Positions 23,320-33,695 of a stretch of DNA of 64,000 bases are shown in pieces. Within the stretch, counting starts at the first letter, position 1, and every line of letters starts with the position of its first letter. Source of the DNA: Toxonevra muliebris. Lineage: Eukaryota > Arthropoda > Insecta > Diptera > Pallopteridae. A model generated the notes under the pieces. The model ran no database searches. It saw only the letters and a program-made list of their open reading frames with translations, and had not been told where the DNA came from. The position numbers and the translations under genes were made by a program. The stretch lies in contig OY829326.1 of assembly GCA_963691655.1 (NCBI GenBank), positions 87,909,235 through 87,973,234 of the forward strand, in the 5' to 3' direction.

Positions 23320-24834
23320 GCATTAATGAGCTTACAGCAACAGCAGCAAACTTTACTGATGTACGTAAATATAAATAGTTATTCCAAAACAAAAACGTAA
23401 ATATTATTATATTGCTTCAATATATAATTTTCTACATATTTGCATTGCCTTATCGCTGAGTAGATTCACAGAAAGTTTCGTTATTTAAATTAGAGCGGTT
23501 CCCAGTGAAAAAACACGTGCCACTCATATTTTTTTTTTTTAATTAAGTAACGCGGACATTTTTATTCCGTTGTGAATTGAGTATTTTTGACATTTTATCA
23601 GCACTTCGATACAAATATAGACGACGTTGTGTTATTGGTTTGTTTACTTTTTTGTTCACAATTTCGACGGCGACTTTTATGAACGCTGCTGATAACAGCA
23701 AAAGTACGAAATGTACGAGTATTGGTGAAGAGGTTTAAATTTCTACGTAATGAATCATTTTGATTAAGATAACGAATCTATTTATAATATGATATCATAA
23801 AACATAAGCAAATAATATGTGAGAATGGCTGTGGATCAAGATTTCATTCATTTCATGATAAATCCTTACAATATCATAAGCTTTTGTGTAAGAGAGAAAT
23901 TCTGTATTAGCTCGCAACTCGGAAATCAATGATCTAACCACTCCGAGTTTGCAGATGATATTTTCAGAACCCTTCTTTGCTTTCTCAAAATCGACCAGGG
24001 CCGGATTTAGAGTTATTGACGTCTTAAGCATTTTCACTTTTGGCGCCCTTTTTGGGTAGGGGAAAGAGGGGTAAATCGGTATCCACCAGGTTCCAGAATA
24101 AAAGAACAAAATTCAAAATTGTGGTCTCTCTCCGTAAGTGAAAATATAATCCGATTTAAAACACTTTCTTGTAGATGCCAAAAGAACGGAAAAGGAAGAC
24201 TGTTGGGGAAGAGTGTGAATGGCATGCCCAGCTTCAGGGGTATTATTGGTAAAAAAAAAAAATGTTAAATTTAGATGAAACTGGCTGCCACACTTGTCCT
24301 AAAAAGACAAAATTGCTTGCCCATAAGAAACTGCGTTACTTTTATGAAATTACTAATGGATCTGAAAGGGAAACAATTACTGTCTTGACGTTGCAAATAA
24401 GTCTTCTTTAGCTTAGTTAGTGTTATCCTTACAAAAGTATCTATCGCGCTATCATCAATCATATGCTTGATGGTTAGCTGTTTGGGCGTTCTGCTTCATT
24501 CGACCCCAAACCCTAGTGACCTTTAATAGAAAAAATAAATGACAGGCTGGGATTAAATGTAAAATAAATTTAATATGACCGTAGAAGCAGCTCGTAATAA
24601 TTTTTACCTAAAAGGGAACATTTGTATTATTGTAGAAATAGAGCAAAAAAAAAAATATTTCGTTCCAAAATGGCAGCATATGCCAAAAGCTATTTCATGT
24701 GTACTTTTTATAGAAAGATTTCATATTGACTTGAGTGAATCACTTCGTAGACTTCCACCAATGTCGTTTGGTTCATTTCAATATTTCGCAGGAAAAATAA
24801 TATCATATAATCTCTCCAAAATAAGATTGCATTT
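23320..24834. other. no supported gene; possible single hAT-like end
   Basis: At 23997 'cagggccggatttagag' followed by 'ggcgccc' resembles a hAT terminal repeat, but no partner end was found. The minus-strand frame at 23795-24109 (104 codons) contains a plausible soluble-protein stretch, but no family could be assigned. Frames at 24034-24462 look random. Confidence 0.35.
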
Positions 24835-25115
24835 ATCTTTTTGCAGTAATAATACTGGCAATGGGATCGCATGCAGTATCATGATTTGTGTCGCAGCTGC
24901 CATGACATCGAAGAGGAAGAAGCTATCGAGCATCTCCTGTGTTTGCTGTTCGGGCCTAGCAGATATACCACAGACTTAAAGCCCTTAGCAAACCATTGTT
25001 GGGTGGAATTACTAACGTCGAACTCGATGAATAGAAAAAGGAATTAAAAAGGCGCTATCGCGCTAGTTATTCGGTTTCACTGCAGTTAATGAGAATCAGT
25101 CACTTAACCTAATCC
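24835..25115 (+). pseudogene. 3' end of a non-LTR retrotransposon ORF2 (R1/I/Jockey-type)
   Basis: In one forward frame (about 24868-25040) the translation includes CRSCHDIEEEEAIEHLLC. This is the cysteine-cysteine-histidine-cysteine knuckle near the C-terminus of R1/I/Jockey-type ORF2 proteins, preceded by WDRMQYHDL and followed by a decayed tail. Downstream 'cttaacctaatccaacctaac' resembles the short 3' untranslated tail of such elements. It is a 5'-truncated, mutated copy with no reverse transcriptase. The 134-codon frame at 24575-24979 is in a different frame and is an artefact. Confidence 0.65.
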
Positions 25116-25119
25116 AACC

Positions 25120-25835
25120 TAACAATCAGAGAAACATCACAAGATTAGTCTTCGGCACGGGAATCACAAGTCTCGAAAAAGTCCAAACGGTAATGTTTTA
25201 AGCTTCAATTTAAAAACAAAAAGCAGAAAACAAACTAACTGGATGTAATTATTTCACGCAGCCATTAGCAACCACAGTAAAAATATAATAGCAATTACAA
25301 TGTGTAAGTAAATATGAACTATTTATGCAAATGCATCAAGAAAAATCACTACAAAAATTAAAACTTTATAAATTACGCGCGTAAAGCTAAACCCGGTTAA
25401 TAAAACGCAAATTCATTCATTCACAATTTAGAGTGGTGGATTGGCGGCCCCATTGCCGCCAACAAAACACAACTTAATGCTTGATTGTGGCTGTAGCTGT
25501 GGCTGCTTGATTGGGTAATTTCAAGCGTTCGTTCAAACTGATGTTGAAGCATTTTCAACAATTTTATCTCATCGTCATCGAGTGAGTACGAGAGTACTCA
25601 TTCATATATATCTAGATACGTATGTGCATAGGAGTATGTGCGAATATTAGTATGGGAAATTCAACCTGTTTGTGTATGTATGTATGTATGTAAATGAATA
25701 TATTTCAATATGAAAATCAAAAAAAAAATTATTAAAATTATTGTAAGTACTCTTACCTACGTATATCATTAAAAATACCATTTAAACTTTTAAGTGGGCG
25801 GCGAAAAAAGGAAGTAGTGAAGGAGAGAAAGTTAT
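25120..25835. other. no supported gene; GTAT microsatellite
   Basis: AT-rich with a (GTAT)n run at 25673-25692. No coding or RNA feature is recognised. Confidence 0.4.
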
Positions 25836-26288
25836 TTTACCCTTTCGCCCCAAATGGGAGAATAACTCCCAAAAATGTTTTGCTGAGTCAAAAATCTGTA
25901 TTTCATATTCTCAAAGTGCCTATTTTGTCGGAATTGTGTTTTTGAGAAGTGCCGTTGCTGTGACCACGATTTCTCGAAAACCGATCAAATGAAGGAATTT
26001 TTATTTTGACGAAAATTTCTAAGGCGGTACTTTCCACAAATTTCCAAATTTTTATAACCGCATCAACCGCGATACTTTGTAGTGCGTTTACATAACACTA
26101 TGATTGCATTACCTGAAAAAATCAATAAAAACAGTAATTGGTTTTATTTTTGACCCCTGTTGGTACATTTTCAAAGAAAAAAACGATTTCTACTATATCC
26201 CACTAGGTCCCAGCGCCATTGAAATTTAAAAATATATAAATACCAAAATGAAATAAAAATCTTGTTTTTCTTGCCTCGATAGGGTTAA
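25836..26288. mobile_element. possible piggyBac-like MITE
   Basis: The left end reads TTTACCCTTTCG and the complement of the right end reads TTAACCCTATCG. This is the same style of TTAA plus CCCT ends as 10943-11433, with the left TTAA mutated. The match is only about 12 bases, so the call is tentative. Confidence 0.35.
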
Positions 26289-27214
26289 GTAATTGAAAAC
26301 AGAATATTATTAAATTGTCAAGGATATGGTGGTGACTAAGAAATCAAACCAGACTATTGTGTCTCTTTACAATAGGAGGAAAATAGAAATATGAATTTAG
26401 ATTGATTTAAAATGGTCAAATGGCGATTTTGTTCACACAATGGTTAGCATGTAGTAAGTATTAAATAGTATAATTTTAGAATATTACCCACCATCATACA
26501 CACCAATACCTGTAACCTGTATAAATTATACCAACAGGTTAACATTTTCTCATGGGAGAAATATTTCCACTTTTGCAGGTATATTCCATCCACTTCAGTT
26601 ATGTACATATATGTATGTAGCAATGATGTAAAACTATGTATTCCCATTCACTTAAAGTTGATTTCTTACCTGCAATTAGAAAAAATAGATTTAAATAAAT
26701 TAGATATTGTTGTATAATCAATAGTTTTAAAGTATATATGTTAATTACATAAAATTATGAAAATAAATAAGAACAGGTTGGAAAGGAAAATTATTTTAAA
26801 ACTAAGTCGCTAATGGAAATTAAAATCTTCACCTAAGAAAATTTATAATGTTGAAACAGAACTTTGTTTCTTAAAGTGTTTACAAAGTTTGGAAAAAATA
26901 TCAAGTTGTGGTGGGTGGTTGATCAGAAAGACTCCCATATAACAAGCGGCCAAGCTCTAGTGAAACCTAATGAGAGCTTTCTAACACTGTCAACATTAAG
27001 TCTACTTCAACTGACTTTGGATGAATAGATGACGATGAATTTCATCATAGTATTATAGATCCGTTAGACTTTACTACGAAATATCTCCCACATTGTGCCA
27101 AAAATAACCTTACACTAACAAAAAGCTGATAGTACCTTGGATACTTTTAGATCAACATAAGAACGCTATAGAAACTCCTTCTTTTGTGACAGAACAGCCA
27201 ATGGAGGATCTAGG
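26289..27214. other. no recognisable gene
   Basis: AT-rich. The minus-strand frame at 26444-26647 contains no known domain. Confidence 0.35.
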
Positions 27215-27345
27215 CCGAGCTCATGTTGTGTGAGTTACATTTATACACAAATGGAAAGGACCTACACTAGTATAATGAGTACAAAGTAAAAAGCTATCCT
27301 AAGGCAAGAGACAATGCCTTTTTTGAGTGTAACACTAATTTCTCC
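27215..27345. repeat. dispersed repeat 'gttgtgtgagtta', copy 1
   Basis: Shares the ordered words 'gagctcatgttgtgtgagtt', 'acacaaatgga', 'gacctaca', 'aagtaaaaagct' and 'gcaagagacaatgcctttt' with copies at 42465-42640 and 49041-49198. The family resembles a dispersed repeat I associate with fly genomes. Its class is uncertain, but the 49 kb copy has terminal inverted repeats. Confidence 0.6.
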
Positions 27346-28367
27346 TAGCATTAGTAATACAAGACGATTAATTTTCGAACTTCTGCTGTAAAGAATAAAA
27401 CTATTGGGGAGCATCAATCTACTTTAGATTGATGCTTCCATAAGGAATTAAGCAGAGACAGAGGACGCTATCTTGAGGGCATCTTCTATTCACGCCGCAT
27501 ATTAATGATTGATTTCAATCAGGTTGAATAATTACAAGTCTGGCGTGTTGAGTTGCATTACAATGGAAAGGCGCGTTATCAAAAAATTTCGTGCTTTTCC
27601 TGTTGAGAGCTCACTCTATCCCGATGCTAACTACGTTTTGATACGTTTTCGCATCACAAGATTTTCCTCGGAAATGTAAAAAGAATTTGACAATAGCGAC
27701 TCACTACGGATGCTATAGTCACTTATTGTTTAAAATGTTATAGTAAGAAAGACACGAAACTGATTGGTCTAAAGCTTTAGGGATTCTTGCAGCAATCACC
27801 ATCTCTCTTTTCTACTTCAATTTAACAAATATTTTGTTAATACAATATATTTGGAATCTCTTGAAATTTGACTTGATCCTTGACTTTCAGGCGTCTCGTT
27901 ACTTTCCTCCTTCACTCTACTCGAGCCAAATCATCTAAATATACAAAATTTTTCAGTTAATTTTACTTAATGCGCAAAAACTTAATCTTCTCATTACGAC
28001 GAGGAGAAGGAATGCTAAGGGGAAAAAGGGGGAAATGAAATTAAATAAACATAAATACACACGCACACATATACACAAATGTACACATACATATGTATGT
28101 ACCACGTAAGTCCAAGTATTAATTACACAATTTATTTGCATTATTTTTGTTTATCAAATACAAAGTATGAGTATGAATGACGTGGCACGAAGAGAGTGGA
28201 AAGAGTGAGCAGTTAGTAGCAGTAAAGTTCGTTTAAATATTTGCGTGAAAGTAGAGAGTGGCCAAGTAGGGCGGAGGCACAGAATGAGAGAGGCACGAAT
28301 ACATGCACACAAACATACATACATACATATATTTGCGCTAAAATGCTCATTAATTATTTTGCTGTAG
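27346..28367. other. no supported gene
   Basis: Contains a short hairpin 'ggagcatcaatcta' / 'tagattgatgcttcc' at about 27401-27432 and a CATA/GTAT palindromic stretch at 28080-28100. The minus frames at 27953-28381 run through simple repeats. Confidence 0.35.
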
Positions 28368-28528
28368 TATAAAAACCGCAAAAATTACACATTTTAGGTT
28401 ACAGCGACGCTCATTGTTTTTATTTTGTTTTTGCTTTTTCAAGATAAGTATTAAGCAGTAGACGTCGGTAGCGAACGAACTACGTACAATAGCACCGCAG
28501 AGCTTTTCGAGCTAAACTAAAGGTGAGT
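28368..28528 (+). promoter_or_regulatory. candidate core promoter and noncoding first exon
   Basis: A TATA-like 'tataaaaac' at 28368 lies about 150 bases upstream of a consensus splice donor 'aaaggtgagtgag' (GT at 28523). The stretch between (28440-28522) is less AT-rich than the flanks and contains 'cgtcggtagcgaacgaact' and 'gcaccgcagagc', a composition common in fly 5' untranslated exons. An 'agacg' word (about 28461) resembles a downstream promoter element. No coding follows before the donor. This is an inference from composition and short motifs only; transcript data would decide it. Confidence 0.3.
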
Positions 28529-28529
28529 G

Positions 28530-30091
28530 AGTCAAGAGGGTCATTAGTACGAGCCGGAGTCGTTTATATAAAAACAGCAACAACAACAAGAAGAAGAAGA
28601 AAATAAATAATAAAAATTTACGAGTTGAATTTTTAATTTTTGTTTTTGTCGATTACTCATCGAGGTTACGGAAGAAATTTCTAAAGAAAACAATTTATTT
28701 AAACATTTAAAGCTTTAGTTTTGAATAAACATTTCCATTCACATATGCAAGTGTACAATAGAATAAAAGAAAAATATAAAAACATTTTCATTTTGTTTTT
28801 GTTTTTTTGCTGATGCTAAATTTTTGTGGAGAATTGCGCTACATTTTACATGTTAATGAGAAATTTAGTATGACTTTTATGCACTAGTGTGAGTATGAGC
28901 AATTATGTTTGTATGAATGTGTGCGACTGCAACTGAATGTTGCTGATGGCGGTGAGTGCAACGACTGACTCATTTCATGTTGTGTACAATACTTTTCGTG
29001 TCTAATCACATTTCACATTACATTAGATAATTAATACATTCGTATCTAAAAATAAATACAATTGTCAGCTAAAACAAAAAACCCACATGAAAAACACTTA
29101 AAATTTTTTTTTTTTTTTTTAATTATACATAAGTATTAAAATAGTATGAGAAGTTTTTAGCTCAACTGTCCAAGAGTGATTTAAAGTTATTGGAGTAAAG
29201 TAAGGACGATCCCCCAAAAAAGTACTTCTGATCCCAGAAGTGAAAAACTAAAATTTCAATTTCCATCAGTATGCGAAATGTGATTGTTGTTGTAACTTTA
29301 TTATTAATTGGTATTGGGTATTGTAATTTGGTGCACTATTCAACTCCAAAAATGTCATGTGCATTCTACCCCACTCTGATGTTATTCCTCTTTCATATTC
29401 CCAGTTGCAAAATTACCTAAGAAGCTCCACATCCATCGAGCTCACTAGGTTCAGTATGGGATTGTTTACTAGAGGGATCAGTAAATGCAGAAATATATAG
29501 ACGTGGTGCTGATAAAGGCGTGGCACGGACTTCGGAGCAACTCTATGACCACAAAATAATTTGAACCCAATCAGTCACTATATCTTGTTTGGCTGCGACA
29601 TTAGTTATGGGCAATCAAAAAATAAAAATAAACAGACTTATGATGGTTTTTTAAATATCGTTATTTTTATGACTTTTTTGCAGGGACCGAAAATAATGAC
29701 TATTTTCAAATTTTTACATTAAAAAATTGTAGATAAAAACTGATAGTAAATAGATGTTTTTGGTAGCTTTGTATAGCTTTCACAGAGCTCTTTCAAAATA
29801 TGCCACAATTTGTAATTTCTATGAATTTTCATTTTCTATACCTAATAATTATAGTCGAGGAATGAAAATTAAATTCAGTTTTAATTTTTAAAATTTAAGG
29901 ATAAAAAGCAATCTTAAATTTTATTCATTGAAGAGTAGAAATAAAAATCATTCATGTCAGTAATATCAGCTAGAAAAATATACTGTCTATTAAACTTTAC
30001 TTTTATAAATTAAGTTCATTATAGCAGCTAAATAAAAGCGTATTTTTATCAACATTTTTTGCTATTCCAATCAATTCCAATCCAAATATTG
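28530..30091. other. no recognisable gene
   Basis: AT-rich with CAACAACAACAAGAAGAAG at about 28577 and a poly(T) run at 29106-29120. No transposase, RNA gene or exon is recognised. Confidence 0.35.
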
Positions 30092-30195
30092 ATATATACA
30101 CCCCATTAGAACGGTGAGATATTTCCTTACTTTTCACATCTTATATTCATCATTCAATCGATTGGGAATTTTGACTTTATGGTGGAGACACACCC
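30092..30195. repeat. direct repeat flanking a Tc1 relic, left copy
   Basis: About 100 bases matching 31645-31750 in the same orientation. Shared words include 'acggtga', 'tacttttcacatc', 'tatattcatcattc' and 'tggtggaga'. Identity is about 80% by eye. The pair brackets the Tc1-like relic at 30540-31240. Confidence 0.65.
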
Positions 30196-30539
30196 ATGGT
30201 AATAAATATACTTCCACTATGAAATATTCAGTGGAAATTCACTATTACAACAAATCAAATTAAAGGTTTTGTTAATTGCTTTGTATATATCTTGTACTGC
30301 GACTTTTTAATGCAAAAAATTTAATTTCTTAATGTCCTTGTCTAGATTTAATTTGAAGTTAAATGTTTAACCAGAAGGAAATAATTATACTTCCAAATGA
30401 TGCAATCGTGATATTATAAACTTTACTTTAACAAATTTTACGGACAACGCATTGTTTGAAAAATTTTACTTGTAAGTCATTGTCAAGCAAAATGGGTCAT
30501 AGCAATTATTTTCTGCGAAAGAAATTAGAAAAATAAAGC

Positions 30540-31240
30540 CTCATAAAAATGGGGAATGTCTAATCGCGAAATTGCATGAAGTATTAACATATCACATGTA
30601 GGCGTGGTAAACGTCAAAAATAAAAGAAGTTAATATATGCCAGAATAAAGCAGCTTGGACGATTTATAATCATGAATACACTGAAACAACCGCAGATTGT
30701 CAAAGCTACGAGCTTCAAAAAACTTATTATATCTGAAATTCGATGTGATTCGGATTTAAATATTTTCACAAGACGTATTGGAAACATTTTGCATGATTGT
30801 AAACATCTTACAATAAGGGTTAGCTTCCCCTAAACACTCATCACAAAAAGGCATGTTTCGAATTTGCAACATCACATTTGCGAATGTTTCTAACTGTTAT
30901 AACCTTTTTTTTGGTACTATATATCTAAAAAAAAAGAATTAGTCAGAAATTACCAAGGCGGTAGACTGATGGCGCGAGTTCGATTTGTTTCTCCAACAAA
31001 ATATTAACATCTTTCGTCAGAAGTAAAATTAACTCCCATGACTATCTACCTCTTCTGAAAGAGGTGCTTTTCCATGTTCATGTTAGAATTAATAAGTGCA
31101 GCATAACATTCAATAAGATGACACTTTTATCTATCAAGCAGTCAAAACTGAATGTTTAAAGGAGAAAAATTTTGAAATAATGAAGTAACCCAATTCAAGC
31201 ATGGACTTGAACCCCATGGAAAATCTTTGAAGTGTTTTTT
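30540..31240 (+). pseudogene. Tc1-like transposase relic
   Basis: The forward translation is broken by many stops but keeps the layout of a Tc1-like transposase. MSNREIA near 30557 fits the N-terminal helix-turn-helix region. A segment near 30815-30870 (FPKHSSQKGMFRICNI) lies before the catalytic core. SSMDLNPMENL near 31196-31228 matches the conserved NPIENLW motif that carries the catalytic glutamate. The W is lost. It is non-functional and strongly decayed. Direct repeats at 30092-30195 and 31645-31750 lie outside. Confidence 0.6.
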
Positions 31241-31644
31241 TTTAATAAGATTTGTTTACGTGGCATTCAGATTTCCAATTTAAATTAATTACGAGAAGAA
31301 ATAAAAAAGAATTAGAAGGAAATAGAGCTAACACAAATACTTAGGGTCCTGTTCGTCAGTTTCAACCAGGATATCCTTTACCATTTCATCAAATTTTAAA
31401 AGTTAAAAGTTTTTATTCACTGTCACATAAAACAACTGGAATGTAATGCAAGGTTTGCGTTTTGATCGTGTAACTCCGCTGAGAATCTCAGAATTTTTAT
31501 TTTTTCCAAAGGTCATAGTTCGTAAAGTATTGAATTTAATTTTGCTGCTGGAGGTATTACTTAAAAAAAAAATATGTAATATCTGAAATCTAAATAAATC
31601 ATAACTATGTACTTATAACCAAGGGGATTCGTTCTGGCGTTATA

Positions 31645-31750
31645 CTATATACTCGCCATCAGTACGGTGATATATTTCTTTACTTTTCACATCATATATT
31701 CATCATTCTACCGATTTTGAATCTTAACTTTGTGGTGGAGATACGTCATA
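31645..31750. repeat. direct repeat flanking a Tc1 relic, right copy
   Basis: Second copy of the repeat at 30092-30195, same orientation, 1553 bases downstream. The stretch from 31241 to 31644 between relic and repeat holds no recognisable gene. Confidence 0.65.
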
Positions 31751-32420
31751 AAATTAAAGAGAGATCAAAATACTTTTTTTCGTACACTTATTCATATTTG
31801 CCCAAAACAGTTTTTAAAGTAAAACTCAATACTTCGTAAAATAATGGAAGAATAAATAACTTTCTTTGAAAATAATAGGAAAAATTCATCAATTCTGCTT
31901 GAAAAATCAAGAAAGGATTCGACTTTAGATTTCAATTTGACGACGATCAATAATTTCAAATGTAAGTGGATATTATAATTTTTGGTTAACAACAATAATG
32001 GCTAAAAAATTAATGCAGAGTCGACAAATTCAACGTTGAAATTGTGCATGGTCGCAATTTTGACTCATACTACTCACATGTACATATGTATCAAGGTATG
32101 TAGTTGTTGTTTTTCATTCGAATTACTTGCCAATTCACATATTTTGTGCATGTTAGTTATGTGCTGTTGTTGTCAATGATATCACATTTATGAAGAAAGT
32201 CCGCATTAATTAAATTACAGAGACTTGAAATTTGTTAGATTTTTTTTTAACTTTGCGTGTGTCTTGATTTTTGATGACTAGGGTTGACATAAATTCACAT
32301 TTTATCAGCGTTCGTATAAACAGTACGAAAAAAAATCTAAATTTAATGCTTATTACTTGAATTTTATTGATTTGATCGCCTATAACATTAGTGTTTACAA
32401 ATAATTATTTTTTTTCTGGG
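31751..32420. other. no recognisable gene
   Basis: AT-rich. The minus-strand frame at 31792-31995 is unsupported. Confidence 0.35.
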
Positions 32421-33190
32421 CAATGAACACCACTATCCAATGCCTATGTAAAATTGGTCGCTGAGCCCGAAAACCAACTCTATTTTAAATTCTATGGTGT
32501 GGTTTTGGAGATATCGCCAGTTGAATGTTTTATATCGGAACCAAAAAGGTTTGTCCACTTGATTACAAATATCTTAGAAACTAGAAACTCGATTTAAACA
32601 ATCAGTATATGAAATTAAAGACACTACTTAAGTTTATACATTTTGATTTGATTGGATAAACAGTTTTGGCACAATTAAGAAAATTGTCAAGAAATTTGAA
32701 GTTTTTTCAAAAAATATTTTTAAAAAAAGTTTTAGATTACAAATAAAATTAGGAAAACGGAACAATCTGCTGTGTTTTAAATTTTTTGCTTAACTCTGTA
32801 CTTTTACAAAAAAAAATAAGATATAAAACATAAAAATCTATGCATAAATGTAAAAGTTACATGCAATTGAGTAAAAATAACTAGTTTTAAAACAGAGCAA
32901 ATTATTGCGTTTTCCTAATTTTATTTGTAATCCAAAATTGTGTTTAAAAATATTTAAAAAGAAAAACACAAAATTTCTTGGCAATGTACTTAATTGTGCT
33001 AAAACTATTCATCCATTCAAATCAAGTTCTTAGTTTCCAAGATATTTGTAATTAAGTGAACAAACCTTTTTGCTCCGATAAAAAAATTCAACTGTCAATA
33101 TCTCCAAAACTACACATAGAATTAAAAATAGAGTTGATTTTTGGGCTCAGCGACCAATTTTACATAGGCATTGGATAGTGGTGTTCATTG
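32421..33190. mobile_element. 770-bp long inverted repeat (foldback element)
   Basis: The outer 48 bases of each arm are near-perfect inverted copies: 'caatgaacaccactatccaa' onward at the left, and the complement ending 'ttggatagtggtgttcattg' at the right. Complementarity continues with small gaps almost to the centre near 32805, for example 'acaaataaaattaggaaaac' near 32738 against the segment near 32910-32930. A transcript from either strand could fold into a hairpin with arms of about 380 bases and almost no loop. No protein is encoded. There is no obvious target duplication. Confidence 0.85.
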
Positions 33191-33502
33191 TTAATTTTGG
33201 TTGTAAGCTAGTGTAATTTTTTGATATTTCTTCTTTTTTCTCAAAAATTGCGACATAATTTTGATTTTTCTGATATTTTTTTAGGCTCAGGAAAAAATAA
33301 AAAATCGTTTTTAGATTTTTAAATTTTCGATCGAAAATAAAATATCTTTTATTTAGAACATATGTCCCTGCATTTTATATATTTTACGTATCATTGACGG
33401 TCTACGCGAATCTGTTTTTTTTTTTACCAGTTATGAGTTAAATGCAATCTTAAATTCAGCAAAACTTCGAGCCAAAATTTCCATTTTTTCATGAGAACAC
33501 CG
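33191..33502. other. no recognisable content
   Basis: AT-rich spacer between two repeats. No feature recognised. Confidence 0.4.
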
Positions 33503-33681
33503 ATTTAAAAGCAATTTATTGCAACTAAATTGTAATTTAATTCCAAGAAAGTACTTGATTACACTTAAAAAATAAATTCCTTTCTATTCAATTAATTTTT
33601 CAATTCCTTCAAGGAGTTGACATATTTTTAATTACAAAATACAATTTTTTTAATTCCATTACCTAGGAATTTAAAAATTTT

Positions 33682-33695
33682 AATAACCGATTACA
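33682..33695. repeat. target-site duplication, left
   Basis: AATAACCGATTACA, identical to 35683-35696, directly abuts the 5'-truncated retrotransposon. Confidence 0.9.

Noticed and set aside
23795..24109. 104-codon minus frame, faintly like a hAT transposase tail
   Set aside because: Similarity is too vague, no hAT catalytic or dimerisation motif is visible, and the single hAT-like end at 23997 points the other way.
24575..24979. 134-codon forward open frame
   Set aside because: Its 3' part overlaps a LINE fragment in another frame, and the translation shows no family features.
27530..27680. Possible mariner fragment
   Set aside because: Short words on either strand can be bent to fit, but no catalytic motif or terminal repeat is present.
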